In this document: positions 37,290 through 46,647 of the stretch, one piece after another
Numbering within the stretch: position 1 is the first letter of the stretch
Layout: each line of letters starts with the position of its first letter
DNA from: Hyphomicrobiales bacterium
Lineage (GTDB): Bacteria > Pseudomonadota > Alphaproteobacteria > Rhizobiales > OSC116
Direction of reading: 5' to 3'
DNA: 64,000 nucleotides
NCBI GenBank assembly: GCA_013214705.1
Contig: JABSRZ010000009.1
Span: 62,001-126,000 of the forward strand
Notes under the pieces: model-generated
The model's database searches: none
What the model saw: the letters and a program-made list of their open reading frames with translations, nothing else
What the model was told of the DNA's origin: nothing
Translations under genes and position numbers: made by a program

Positions 37290-37925
37290 CTAAATAACTT
37301 TGTCTGAGCTGTTGCACAAATCGGCAATGATACAATTGTTGCATAATGGCTTGCGGGCCTTGCAGACGTAACGGCCATGCAAAATGAGCCAATGGTGGCT
37401 GTGGCGTTTATAGCGTGCGGGAATAGCTTTTTCTAACTTTCGCTCGGTTTCAACCACATTTTTAGCCGGCGCTAATTTTAACCGGTTAGACAACCTAAAA
37501 ATATGCGTATCCACCGCAATGGTTGGCTGGCCAAAATATAGGTTTAGCACAACATTGGCGGTTTTGCGGCCCACCCCGGCAAGGCTCTCTAAATCCTCGC
37601 GCCTATCTGGCACTTGGCTGTTAAATACCTCTATTAACCGCAGCGATAATGCCAAAACATTTTTGGCTTTGTTGCGGTATAAGCCAATGGTGCGCACATG
37701 TTTGGTGATGGCCTCTAAACCCAACGCGGCCATTTTTTCAGGGCTATCGGCCAGCGCAAATAGGGCTTTCGTGGCTTTATTCACACCGACATCAGTGGCC
37801 TGAGCGCTGAGCACCACCGCCACCAATAAGGTGAAAACATTGACATAATCTAACTCGCCTTTTGGCTCGGGTTCGCGCGCTTCAAACCGGCGGAACATTT
37901 CTTGGATATTTTTTTTCAGCATCAA
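37290..37925 (-). CDS. nth: Endonuclease III
   Basis: A 211-residue base-excision repair glycosylase/AP-lyase. The helix-hairpin-helix with the catalytic Lys is LAGVGRKTANVVL and the catalytic Asp follows in AVDTHIFRLSNRL. The C-terminal iron-sulfur cluster ligands are in CKARKPLCNNCIIADLC (C-x6-C-x2-C-x5-C). Standard length. It is back-to-back with the ada-like repair gene. Confidence 0.97.
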   Translation of the reverse strand: MMLKKNIQEMFRRFEAREPEPKGELDYVNVFTLLVAVVLSAQATDVGVNKATKALFALADSPEKMAALGLEAITKHVRTIGLYRNKAKNVLALSLRLIEVFNSQVPDRREDLESLAGVGRKTANVVLNLYFGQPTIAVDTHIFRLSNRLKLAPAKNVVETERKLEKAIPARYKRHSHHWLILHGRYVCKARKPLCNNCIIADLCNSSDKVI

Positions 37926-37971
37926 ACCAATTTCGGGTGTCTATTTTTTAACCACATGATAGCTTATTGTT

Positions 37972-38820
37972 ATGAAAAAATATACCGATTATGAAATAGT
38001 GGTGCAGGTGATAGATTATCTATGTGAACACCAATTAGACCAACCCAAATTATCTGACATTGCCAGCCATCTCGGCTTAACAACCGGCCATGTGCAAAAA
38101 ACCTTCACCCAATGGGCGGGGGTTTCGCCTAAAGATTTTCAGCATTATCTAACCATTCACCATGCCCGTAAAATGCTCGATGAACGCGAGAGCATACTCA
38201 ACACCAGCTATGATTTGGGGCTAAGTTCGCCAGCGCGTTTGCATGACTTGTTCACCAAAGTCGAAGCCATGCCGCCCGGCACTTATAAAAATGGCGGCAA
38301 GGGGTTGGACATTATTTATGGTTTTGCCGAAACCCCGTTTGGCCGTACGTTAATTATGAAGACCCAAAGCTCAAACCAAACTATCGGAATTTGCGGCATC
38401 GGCTTTGTCGATACATCCGACGAGCTGGCGTTTGAAGATTTAAAACGCCGCTGGCCAGATGCCAATTATAAATTGGCCAATGATGAAATACAACAAGATG
38501 CCAAACTGGTATTTGCACCGGACAAATGGGCACAAGATAAACCCATGACCATCATCTTAATAGGTTCAGATTTTGATGTGCAAATTTGGCAAACCTTGCT
38601 TAAAATACCCATGGGCAAAGCTGTAAGTTATGGTGATATTGCGCTGCATATCGGCAAAAAAACCGGCGCGGCGCGGGCGGTAGGCAGCGCGGTCGGGCGT
38701 AATCCGATATCGTTTTTAGTGCCATGCCACCGGGTGCTGCGGGCCAATGGTGAGCTTGGCGGCTATCATTGGGGGCTAAGTCGCAAGCGCGCTTTAATTG
38801 GCTGGGAAGCTAAACAATAA
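37972..38820 (+). CDS. AraC-type HTH plus O6-methylguanine-DNA methyltransferase
   Basis: A 282-residue Ada-like protein without the N-terminal phosphotriester-accepting zinc domain. Residues 1-105 are an AraC HTH (KLSDIASHLGLTTGHVQKTFTQWAGVSPKDFQHYL). The C-terminal MGMT domain has GKAVSYGDIALHIG, and the acceptor C252 in FLVPCHRVLRANGELGGYHWGL. It transfers alkyl groups from O6-alkylguanine to itself and may activate repair genes, though the usual sensor cysteine is lacking. Confidence 0.93.
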   Translation: MKKYTDYEIVVQVIDYLCEHQLDQPKLSDIASHLGLTTGHVQKTFTQWAGVSPKDFQHYLTIHHARKMLDERESILNTSYDLGLSSPARLHDLFTKVEAMPPGTYKNGGKGLDIIYGFAETPFGRTLIMKTQSSNQTIGICGIGFVDTSDELAFEDLKRRWPDANYKLANDEIQQDAKLVFAPDKWAQDKPMTIILIGSDFDVQIWQTLLKIPMGKAVSYGDIALHIGKKTGAARAVGSAVGRNPISFLVPCHRVLRANGELGGYHWGLSRKRALIGWEAKQ

Positions 38821-38981
38821 CGCGTTATGGCTATCTAATTGATTTGACTCGTGTATTTGTTCCACTATCGAATCGATACAGGCGCAAATTCTATTGTTTC
38901 GGAATCGGAGTCTGTAACATTAAATAAATAGATGCCGTGCTATTAAATGTTAATTAGATCAAGTTCCATATATAAATGCGC

Positions 38982-39013
38982 AAAAAAACGCCACCCAAAA
39001 CCATTGGATGGCG
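38982..39013 (-). terminator. gpmA terminator
   Basis: CGCCATCCAA and TTGGGTGGCG pair on the minus strand (one G-U) and are followed by a run of seven T (38982-38988). It lies 26 bp after the gpmA stop codon. Confidence 0.85.
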
Positions 39014-39038
39014 CTGATATTCATTGATTTATTTAAAA

Positions 39039-39659
39039 CTAATTGTCTAGTTTTTTGACACTATTCACGCTGCCATCTTCATTCAAAACATAAATCATCG
39101 GAATGCCCGTGCCCAAATTCAGGCTGGTAATGTCTTCACGCGAAATATTTTCAATTTGCATAATTAACGCCCGCAATGAATTGCCGTGTGCTGCCACAAT
39201 AATATTGTCACCAGCTTTGTAACGTGGCAAAATATCACTGTTAAAATACGGCAAAACTCTGTCGGCAGTGCCCTTTAAACTTTCGCCGCCTGGCGGTGGT
39301 ATGTCAAATGATCGACGCCAAATATGCACCTGCTCATCACCCCATTTGGCGCGGGCATCATCTTTATTTAGGCCAGTTAAATCACCATAGTCGCGTTCGT
39401 TTAACCGTTGATCTTCGATAATTTCTAAGTCTTGTTGGCCAAGCACTTCTAAAATAATGTCCAATGTTTTTTGCGCGCGTATTAGTTTAGAGGTGTATGC
39501 CACATCAAATTTAATATTTTCTAGCTTTATGCGCGCGCCGGCTTCTTTGGCTTCTTCTATGCCCAATTCGGTCAGGTCAACATCTTTCCAGCCAGTGAAA
39601 AGATTCTTTAAATTCCAGTCGCTTTGTCCGTGGCGGACAAGCACCATTACATTGCTCAT
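39039..39659 (-). CDS. gpmA: 2,3-bisphosphoglycerate-dependent phosphoglycerate mutase
   Basis: A 206-residue histidine-phosphatase-fold enzyme that interconverts 3- and 2-phosphoglycerate. The phospho-histidine is H10 in [45 protein letters not shown] supplies the catalytic acid, and [11 protein letters not shown] holds the second His. It follows dapB by 31 bp, in the usual alphaproteobacterial dapB-gpmA order. Confidence 0.96.
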   Translation of the reverse strand: MSNVMVLVRHGQSDWNLKNLFTGWKDVDLTELGIEEAKEAGARIKLENIKFDVAYTSKLIRAQKTLDIILEVLGQQDLEIIEDQRLNERDYGDLTGLNKDDARAKWGDEQVHIWRRSFDIPPPGGESLKGTADRVLPYFNSDILPRYKAGDNIIVAAHGNSLRALIMQIENISREDITSLNLGTGIPMIYVLNEDGSVNSVKKLDN

Positions 39660-39690
39660 ATAGGTCTCCTTCGTGTTAATTTTGACATAT

Positions 39691-40539
39691 CTAAATGTCT
39701 TCTATGCCCAATACGTCAAACATTGTGAACAAGCCCGGCCCGCGGCTCATCACTTTGCTTTTATCTTCGTCTCCACCAGTTGCGCCCCAAATGGCGGCTT
39801 TTAGCGCTCCGTTGGCAAACATCGCGCGGTCGTTGGCAATATGGCTTAATTCTATCCGCTCATCTGGCCCGGCGAATATAACGCTATGCTCGCCAATTAC
39901 CGTGCCACCGCGCAAAGTGGCAAAACCAATGTCGCCCACAGGCCTAACGCCAGTTATGCCGTCGCGGCCGCGGATGGACCGTTCGGCAAGGTCTATTTTA
40001 CGGCCATCTGCTGCAGCTTGGCCTAACATTAATGCAGTGCCAGAAGGCGCATCAATTTTGTTGCGGTGGTGCATTTCGACCACTTCAATGTCAAAATCCT
40101 CGCCCAAAGCGGCGGCGGTTTTTTTCACCATGGCCATCAGCAGGTTCACGCCTAAGCTCATATTGCCAGATTTTATAATGGTTGCATGTTGCGCCGCAGC
40201 TTCAATTTGCGCGTCTTGCTCTTCGGAAAAGCCGGTGGACCCAATCACATGGGTGATGCGCAACTGCGCTGCCAATTCGGCAAAAAACACCGAAGCCGAT
40301 GGGATGGTGAAATCTAAAATCACATCGGATTTGGTGAATAATTCAAGCGCGTCATCGCTAATGGTCACACCCAGCTCGCCAATGCCAGCCAACATGCCCA
40401 TATCTTGGCCAATAAATTCAGAGCCATTGGGCTCGATGCCACCCACCACAACACAGCCAGCTAATTGGTGCGCAACCCGGGTTAATGTCCGCCCCATACG
40501 CCCGCCAGCACCCATAATTGCAATTTTAATATCCGCCAT
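39691..40539 (-). CDS. dapB: 4-hydroxy-tetrahydrodipicolinate reductase
   Basis: A 282-residue enzyme of the lysine and diaminopimelate pathway. The nucleotide loop is [25 protein letters not shown] and [11 protein letters not shown] precede [13 protein letters not shown], and the catalytic His-Lys motif is [19 protein letters not shown]. The C-terminal [20 protein letters not shown] block is complete. Confidence 0.97.
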   Translation of the reverse strand: MADIKIAIMGAGGRMGRTLTRVAHQLAGCVVVGGIEPNGSEFIGQDMGMLAGIGELGVTISDDALELFTKSDVILDFTIPSASVFFAELAAQLRITHVIGSTGFSEEQDAQIEAAAQHATIIKSGNMSLGVNLLMAMVKKTAAALGEDFDIEVVEMHHRNKIDAPSGTALMLGQAAADGRKIDLAERSIRGRDGITGVRPVGDIGFATLRGGTVIGEHSVIFAGPDERIELSHIANDRAMFANGALKAAIWGATGGDEDKSKVMSRGPGLFTMFDVLGIEDI

Positions 40540-40547
40540 ATTTGCCT

Positions 40548-41120
40548 CTAATTATGTTTGTTGCATTTCGATAATATCATTTGCGCGCATTGTTCTACGC
40601 TAAATTTACCTGTATCGACCGTCAAGTCATATTCAATGCCGTTATGCACGCGCTGATATTGTTCAATCGCAGTGCCTAATTTTCTGTTGCCACGTTGTAT
40701 TTCGCGGGCTTTTAAGGTTTCTACATCACAAAACACACCGATATAAACGATTTTATATGGTTTTAGCAATTTTTTCCATAATTGCAATTCTTCATTTCCA
40801 TTGGTCACATCGTCAACAATAAGTTTTAAGCCCATTTGCGCCAAATTGGCCACGGTTTTGCGGTAAGCATTGTTGATTTTTTTGCCATATTCGCCAACGG
40901 CGATTTTAAACGCCGGCGCGCCGTTTGCTAATGCAATCTTTTGCCAATAAAACCCATCTGTTGGCGTTTCGCCCACCCAGTCATTGGATTTTTCGGGCAT
41001 CATTCCCAAAAATTTATCGATGCCGATATGTAAATAATTATTTCCCAAAGTTGCCTGCAACTGCTTCACAATGGAAGTTTTGCCTGCACTGCTTGCGCCA
41101 TTTAAAAAAATGATATCCAT
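40548..41120 (-). CDS. Chloramphenicol phosphotransferase-like P-loop kinase
   Basis: A 190-residue kinase of the CPT family. The P-loop is [19 protein letters not shown] and the substrate-side Asp lies in [22 protein letters not shown] is Walker B-like, and [23 protein letters not shown] is the lid. The Streptomyces prototype inactivates chloramphenicol, but most such chromosomal genes have no shown drug link. The ATG at 41120 is preceded by AGGAG at good spacing; the GTG one codon before is too close. Next to a GNAT gene on the same strand. Confidence 0.8.
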   Translation of the reverse strand: MDIIFLNGASSAGKTSIVKQLQATLGNNYLHIGIDKFLGMMPEKSNDWVGETPTDGFYWQKIALANGAPAFKIAVGEYGKKINNAYRKTVANLAQMGLKLIVDDVTNGNEELQLWKKLLKPYKIVYIGVFCDVETLKAREIQRGNRKLGTAIEQYQRVHNGIEYDLTVDTGKFSVEQCAQMILSKCNKHN

Positions 41121-41128
41121 CACTTCTC

Positions 41129-41662
41129 CTAAAACTTATCGATATCAATTTTTAACTGCATGCAAACGCGCAATTCTGGGTCAAAATGTTGAGCATCTTG
41201 TTGCCATAAGGTTAAAAACTGCTCAGATAACCGTTCAACGGGCATGGCAATATAGCCTTTGCGGGCGTAATAAGGCTGGTTCCACGCCACATTGTTAAAG
41301 GTGATCAGGTTGATAGACGGAATGCGCTTAATTTCGGCCAGCATTTTTATATAGGCCAGCAAAGCATTGCCAACGCCTTGGCGTTGGGCATGTTCAACCA
41401 CGCTCAGCTCCTCGATATACCAACTATTGGCATAGGCCGATATGGCGATAAACCCGACCGCTTGCTGGTTTATTTCGCTGACGAAACATAGCTCATCATT
41501 CACCGAACTTATCAGCATTTCTGTGCCTAACAGCTCACCACCGGCAACGGCGCGAATGGGCTCATCTTCCGAATCCAAAAACCGTTTAGCGGCGCTTTTT
41601 TCTATCTGTTGGCAGCTATCTATATCGCTTAGTAGGGCGTTTCGGATGATGATGGAAGCCAT
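41129..41662 (-). CDS. GNAT-family N-acetyltransferase
   Basis: A 177-residue acetyltransferase. IRNALLSDIDSCQQIEKSAAKRF begins the GNAT fold, AVGFIAISAYANSWYIEELSVVEHAQRQGVGNALLAYI is the acetyl-CoA motif A, and NQPYYARKGY is motif B. Substrate unknown. It lies 8 bp upstream of the CPT-like kinase on the minus strand, so they may be co-expressed. Confidence 0.85.
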   Translation of the reverse strand: MASIIIRNALLSDIDSCQQIEKSAAKRFLDSEDEPIRAVAGGELLGTEMLISSVNDELCFVSEINQQAVGFIAISAYANSWYIEELSVVEHAQRQGVGNALLAYIKMLAEIKRIPSINLITFNNVAWNQPYYARKGYIAMPVERLSEQFLTLWQQDAQHFDPELRVCMQLKIDIDKF

Positions 41663-41756
41663 ATATTTACCTTTGTTTTGTGGTATTTATGCCCGATTTG
41701 CATCAACAATTCAAGTTAAACCCGCCCTGTCCAGCTAACTTAAACCGCCTATACGC

Positions 41757-44700
41757 CTACCAAATAAGGTCCTGTTGTTCGGCAAAAATAATTTCGATAT
41801 TTGTCAGCAAATGGTCGGCATCTTGTTGGTTAAAAACCAACGGCGCGCGCAGCTTTAGTATATTATGCTGTGGCCCATCTGTGCCAATAAGTATGCGCTG
41901 TTCGGCCATGCGGTTTAATATATAATCTGCTCTGGCTTGGCTTGGCGAACCGTCTGGCTCAATCATTTCTATGCCCATAAATAGCCCCAAACCACGCACT
42001 TCACCAATGGCCGGTATTTTGCTTTGCATGGCTTTGAAAGCATCTAACATATAGTCGCCAATGAGCTCGGCATTTTTCTGCAATTTTTCTTCTTCCACTA
42101 TTTTTAACACTTCAAGCCCGATGACGCAGGACAATGTAGAGCCACCAAAGGTTGAAAAAAATTCCATTCCGTTGGCGAATCGATTGGCAATATTGCGGCT
42201 TGTCGCCAATATGCCAATCGGGTGGCCATTGCCGATGGGTTTGCCCAAAATGATCATATCGGGTGTGGCATCTTGTTGCTCAAAGCCCCAAAAATATTTG
42301 CCCAGCCGCCCCATGCCGGTCTGCACTTCATCGGCGATGGCAATGCCGCCAGCTTTGCGCGTATACTCAAATACGGCTTTCAAATAACCTTGTGGTGGAA
42401 TAATTTGGCCACCAACACTCGGAAAACTCTCGGTGATGAAGGCCGCTAATTTTTCGCCTTTGGCTTGTAATTTGGCAATAATATCATGGGTATATTGGGC
42501 ATATTTTAGCCCGGCATCTGGGTCAGAATTTTTAAACTCACCTCTATATCCATCCGGTATTGGCGCGACATGCACCCAGTCTTTTGCGCCATGGCCTCCA
42601 GCGCTGTCAAATTTGTAATGGCTAAGGTCTATGGCGGTTAGCGTATTGCCATGATAGCCCGCCGCACACACGATGGTATGTTGGCTGCCGCTATATTCAC
42701 GCGCCATCCGCATTGCCAATTCATTGGCTTCACTGGCAGAGTTTAAAAAGAAAATACAATCTATATGCGCCGGCATTTTGGCCAGCATGGCCTCGGCATA
42801 GTCCGACTGCGCTTGGTGCAAATAGCGGGTATTGGTGTTGAGCATTTGCATTTGCCGCATGGCCTTTTTGGCAATTCGTGGGTTGGCATGACCGACATGC
42901 GGCACATTGTTAAACGCATCTAAATAAGTGCGGCCCCATTGGTCATACATTTGGCATTCATAACCGCGTTGCAACAATAAGGGCTCAGCATAAGTCAGGC
43001 TTAAATTAGCGCCCGACCAAGCTTGTCTTCGGCTAAGCTCGCGCTGTTGATTTGGCACCAAGCTGGTGGCGTGGCCGGGGTTTAAGTTTAGCATAGGCGC
43101 CGGGTCGGGGAATATAGAGGTCCAAATAGCCAGATCATCTGGGTTCACCACCCCCGGCCAATCAGCGCCATGCCAGTCATATAGGCCAAGTTGAAAATGC
43201 ACATGTGGTGGCCAGCGGCCATTTTCATCATAATCGCCGAGTTTGGCAAATGGTTCGCCTTTGGCAATTTTTTGCCCAGGGGTTAATTGCTTAACTTCAT
43301 CCCATGCCAAATGGCCGTATAAAGTGTAAAATTCCTGCCCTTCATCGGTTTTATGTTTAAGCGTCACCAAGCCACCATAATCAAAATCGGCATCTTGGAT
43401 GGAGGCCGAATGCACAATGGCATCTAATGGCGCGTATACAACGCTTCCAGCGGGCAAGAACACATCTATGGCAATATGGACAGTTCGCCGGTCACTTGCT
43501 TGATGGGGTTGATGGGCCTGATGAGCGCCGTCAAAAAACGCCGCGCTGGCATAAACCAACCGTGGCTCGGCATAACAGCCGAGTGACGGTTTTCCGGCCG
43601 GGGCAATGTCATCAATGCTGGTTTGCAATTCGACCATATCGGGATATTTGGCATTGCTTGGCGCATCAGCCCCAGCAACAGACAGGTCAAGAATTGGCGC
43701 GTCAGACAGGTCTTGGTCAAACAGCGGAAAAAACTGATTCTGGTTTTTAAGCAGCCATTGGTTTAACCGCTGGGCTTGGCCATCATAGGTTAGCCCGCAA
43801 GCGCGCAACAATCTTGCCGCTACAAATTCAGCCGCATAATTTTGAGATTTATCGATAAGCCGCCATGCCGCAAGCTGGCTGACTGCCACATAGGCGTCAT
43901 CTGGCCGCGCCTGCTTTTCTACGGCGCTATTGACCACGCTGACCGCCAACCGCATACGGGCAAGCTGCCAGATGAGTCTAATTTCAGCCGCGCTTAACGG
44001 GTTATGCTGGTGATAGGCGCTGACAAATTGTTGTAAATAGTCGAGCGGCCTATCCACATCCAGCATCAGATAAGCTGCTGCAATGGCCACATTACAGACC
44101 CGTGGCGCAAATGTCGCATCGCCAAAATCTATAATGCCAGCCAGATCTTGTTGGCCGCCAGTGGTTTTTTTAACCAGTATATTATGGTCATTTAAATCAT
44201 TATGAATGGCCTGTTTTGGCAGCTCATTCAATTGCGGCAACAAAGCCTCGAAATCGGCAATGATTTTTGCCAATTCATCTTGTCGCTTGCCGTCATAAAG
44301 AGCTTTATATTGGGGTTTTATCCAATTGGCCTCTAACAAATTCCATTTAAGTGACTTGTGCAATTGTTGATGCTCGAAATTCTGCAATGTCAAATCTAAT
44401 TTGGCCAAATTTTCGCCAAATTGTTTGGCCAGCTTCAAAGGCTTTGCCTTGCAATTCACATATAATTCGCCATCAAACGCGGTCATCAACCAGGCGAAAC
44501 GCTCAACGTCGTTTTCATCGGTAATTTTTACAAAATTCTGCCCGTCATGACTGGGTATAATTTCGGGCAGATACGCCGAACTGCCGTTAAAATGCGCAAA
44601 TATTTCCGCCTGAAAATCCATAAAGGCTGGGCTGCAATCTGGCCGCATAATTTTGAGAATATAGGCATTATTACCGCTCGTAATCTTAAAATTCAGGTCA

Positions 44701-44780
44701 TATTCACCAACTAGGGTTTGAATATTCGCATCAATGCCCCAATTTTTTTTAACCTTATCTGCCCAAAATGAATTTGCCAT
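41757..44780 (-). CDS. Fusion: APH-type kinase, M23-like domain, class III aminotransferase-fold enzyme
   Basis: A 1007-residue three-domain protein. Residues about 1-330 are an aminoglycoside-phosphotransferase-like kinase with the Brenner motif IHNDLNDHNI (D195, N200) and IIDFGDATF. Residues about 375-560 are lysostaphin/M23-like, with the H526-V-H528 pair in PPHVHFQLGLYDW. Residues about 590-1007 are a class III PLP enzyme with K847 in LGKPIGNGHP. Related human pairs are hydroxylysine kinase with phosphohydroxylysine phospho-lyase, and ethanolamine-phosphate phospho-lyase. By analogy it may phosphorylate an amino alcohol or amino acid and then eliminate phosphate. The M23 domain may be an allosteric or sugar-handling module. 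There is no signal peptide. Confidence 0.85.
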   Translation of the reverse strand: MANSFWADKVKKNWGIDANIQTLVGEYDLNFKITSGNNAYILKIMRPDCSPAFMDFQAEIFAHFNGSSAYLPEIIPSHDGQNFVKITDENDVERFAWLMTAFDGELYVNCKAKPLKLAKQFGENLAKLDLTLQNFEHQQLHKSLKWNLLEANWIKPQYKALYDGKRQDELAKIIADFEALLPQLNELPKQAIHNDLNDHNILVKKTTGGQQDLAGIIDFGDATFAPRVCNVAIAAAYLMLDVDRPLDYLQQFVSAYHQHNPLSAAEIRLIWQLARMRLAVSVVNSAVEKQARPDDAYVAVSQLAAWRLIDKSQNYAAEFVAARLLRACGLTYDGQAQRLNQWLLKNQNQFFPLFDQDLSDAPILDLSVAGADAPSNAKYPDMVELQTSIDDIAPAGKPSLGCYAEPRLVYASAAFFDGAHQAHQPHQASDRRTVHIAIDVFLPAGSVVYAPLDAIVHSASIQDADFDYGGLVTLKHKTDEGQEFYTLYGHLAWDEVKQLTPGQKIAKGEPFAKLGDYDENGRWPPHVHFQLGLYDWHGADWPGVVNPDDLAIWTSIFPDPAPMLNLNPGHATSLVPNQQRELSRRQAWSGANLSLTYAEPLLLQRGYECQMYDQWGRTYLDAFNNVPHVGHANPRIAKKAMRQMQMLNTNTRYLHQAQSDYAEAMLAKMPAHIDCIFFLNSASEANELAMRMAREYSGSQHTIVCAAGYHGNTLTAIDLSHYKFDSAGGHGAKDWVHVAPIPDGYRGEFKNSDPDAGLKYAQYTHDIIAKLQAKGEKLAAFITESFPSVGGQIIPPQGYLKAVFEYTRKAGGIAIADEVQTGMGRLGKYFWGFEQQDATPDMIILGKPIGNGHPIGILATSRNIANRFANGMEFFSTFGGSTLSCVIGLEVLKIVEEEKLQKNAELIGDYMLDAFKAMQSKIPAIGEVRGLGLFMGIEMIEPDGSPSQARADYILNRMAEQRILIGTDGPQHNILKLRAPLVFNQQDADHLLTNIEIIFAEQQDLIW

Positions 44781-44810
44781 ATTTCCCCGCCCTCACAGCC
44801 TGATATTTCA

Positions 44811-45923
44811 CTACATTAATTTTTGCCACCACAGCTCTAATTTTGGCAATGAATTCAAATTAATTTCACTACCCATTTGTGGCACTAGCAAGCTAACATC
44901 TTGATCTTGCGCATATTTTAACACCTGTTCTAACGGGTGGTACCAAGCATGAACCGATAAATCAAATGTGCTATTATGTATCGGCACCAACACCCCGCCA
45001 TTTAAGTCTATAAAAGCTTTTACGGTTTCGTCTGGCATCATATGTACATCTGGCCACAGCGTGTTATACGCTCCAGATTCTATAAAGCTAATGTCAAACG
45101 GGCCATATTTTTCGCCAATTTGTTTAAAGCCATCAAAATAACCGCTATCGCCACTAAAAAATATTTTATGTTGGCTTGAAGCAATCACCCAACTCGCCCA
45201 TAGGCTCTGATTCCGATCCGACAAGCCACGGCCCGAAAAATGTTGAGATGGCGTGGCTGTAAGGCTGATATTGCCAATTTGTAAACTGTCATACCAATCA
45301 AATTCGCGGATCCGATTGCTGTCAACGCCCCATTGCACGAGGGTTGCGCCAACGCCCAATGGCGCAATAAACAATTCAGTTTTGCCGATTAGCTGCTTAA
45401 TCGAGGCCTCATCTAGATGGTCATAATGATTATGAGACAGGATGACGCCTTTAATGTCGGGCAGGGCATCAATGTCAATGGGCGTTGGGTGGAAGCGCTT
45501 GGGGCCGATGAAAGTAAACGGCGAAGCCCGCTCTGAAAACACCGGGTCAATCAGCCAAAATTCATTTTCTATCCACAATAAAAGGCTCGAATGGCCAAGC
45601 TTGAATATAATGGTTTCATTTTCTGGCAAATTAGCCAATCGCTCGGGGGTAATTTTGTTAACCGGAATAGGTTTTTGCGGCGTAGAGGGTTGCTGTTTGT
45701 CAAATAGCATTTGGCTGATAATTTTAGGCAATACACCAATGCCTTGCGGCTGCAAAGCCGCAGGGTTGACAAATGACTTGCCATTATGCTGCGCCGAACG
45801 TTTCAGGTCATTCAAATTCATCGGCGCGGCACTCCTAACATATAGATCGATACCAAAGCCGGCAATTACGGCCAAAATGACAATGCCTAATAAAATATAG
45901 GCGGAAACTTTTAATTTTCTCAT
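44811..45923 (-). CDS. Membrane-anchored metallo-beta-lactamase-fold hydrolase (NAPE-PLD-like)
   Basis: A 370-residue protein starting MRKLKVSAYILLGIVILAVIAGFGI, an N-terminal membrane anchor. The catalytic domain has IIFKLGHSSLLLWIENEFWLIDPVF, the metal motif LSHNHYDHLD (H-x-H-x-D-H), FSGDSGYFDGF, and PIHNSTFDLS. The pattern matches the NAPE-PLD/UlaG branch, which cleaves phosphodiesters or lactones. The frame extends upstream into repeat DNA to 46349, but that part has no family similarity; ATG at 45923 starts the anchor. Substrate unknown. Confidence 0.85.
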   Translation of the reverse strand: MRKLKVSAYILLGIVILAVIAGFGIDLYVRSAAPMNLNDLKRSAQHNGKSFVNPAALQPQGIGVLPKIISQMLFDKQQPSTPQKPIPVNKITPERLANLPENETIIFKLGHSSLLLWIENEFWLIDPVFSERASPFTFIGPKRFHPTPIDIDALPDIKGVILSHNHYDHLDEASIKQLIGKTELFIAPLGVGATLVQWGVDSNRIREFDWYDSLQIGNISLTATPSQHFSGRGLSDRNQSLWASWVIASSQHKIFFSGDSGYFDGFKQIGEKYGPFDISFIESGAYNTLWPDVHMMPDETVKAFIDLNGGVLVPIHNSTFDLSVHAWYHPLEQVLKYAQDQDVSLLVPQMGSEINLNSLPKLELWWQKLM

Positions 45924-46077
45924 GCAGCTATATGTAAGCCAGAATAAAAAAACTTCAAGGGGTTTGTGCCCACTGACAGGTGGGCCAAAAATGAAACTCA
46001 GCACAAACTTAGCCGTACAACTCCTGTTCAAAAAACTCATGTGTTTTTTGAACCAGCCGGACTGGAGGCCGCCACTT
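45924..46077. promoter_or_regulatory. Leader of the MBL gene with two hairpins
   Basis: Between the MBL start and the repeat are two stems: GCCCAC/GTGGGC (45968-45985) and TTCAAAAAAC/GTTTTTTGAA (46027-46052, 10 bp perfect). The second resembles a terminator stem and may isolate the gene from the repeat. Confidence 0.5.
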
Positions 46078-46640
46078 ATGTGTCGCACCCGCGTAGGCCA
46101 GCGCAAAGCGCGGTATGGCCGTGAGCGACATAAATGCAAGCCCCCCTGTGTTGGCAGGAGTGCCACCCAAGAGTTTGCTGAAAAGCTATGATGTTGAAAG
46201 TTTGTGCTGGAGTTGCAGCCACTGAACCAGCGGTTGAGGCTGCAAAGACATAGACAGTTAGCGCTCCTGCCGAAGCTCTGGAAGTCTGCATTTATACGTT
46301 CGTGCGGCCTGTCGGCCTTCTCACTGTTTAACACTGCGTGTGCGAACATCCGTTCGCTTGCTACGCCCTAACGGGCGGGCCTCAATGGCCAAGTTCGCCA
46401 ACAAGTTGGCTCGCCCTTTTTACCCACGATCAGCATTAAGCAGCGGCTTCGAATGGCCGCTTTCGCACTCACTGAAAATCACGTTGCGTGGATGCGGGGG
46501 GCAGACAGAAATTCAGAATGTATATGGAACAAGGGGCGAGCCAATTTCTTGGCGAAATTGCCGACTGAGGCCGCCCGTTAGGGCGTAGCAAGAGAGCGGA
46601 GCGAACGCAGTGTTAAACAGCGAGCCTTCAGGCGAGCGTA
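46078..46640. repeat. Palindromic element, composite (copy C)
   Basis: The left arm is replaced by an unrelated hairpin arm (TGTCGC ... GCGACATAAATG). A complete reverse-oriented core follows (CAAGAGTTTGCTGAAAAG to AGACAGTTAGCGCTCCTGCC), then the tag CTCTGGAAG and slot hairpin AAGGCCGACAGGCC (read inverted). A type-2 arm is embedded before the outer GCAGCGGCTTCGAATGGCCGC. A second, inverted type-2 arm (46525-46620) runs up to the dnaJ stop codon. Two type-2 arms in opposite directions make this the most rearranged copy. Confidence 0.8.
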
Positions 46641-46647
46641 ACAGAGA

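Noticed and set aside
39695-40603. 302-codon frame opposite dapB
   Set aside because: Antisense shadow of dapB with low-complexity Ser/Pro/Ala composition; dapB is unambiguous.
44811-46349. MBL-fold protein extended to 512 residues
   Set aside because: The additional 142 N-terminal residues translate repeat and leader DNA and lack family similarity; the membrane anchor begins at the ATG at 45923.
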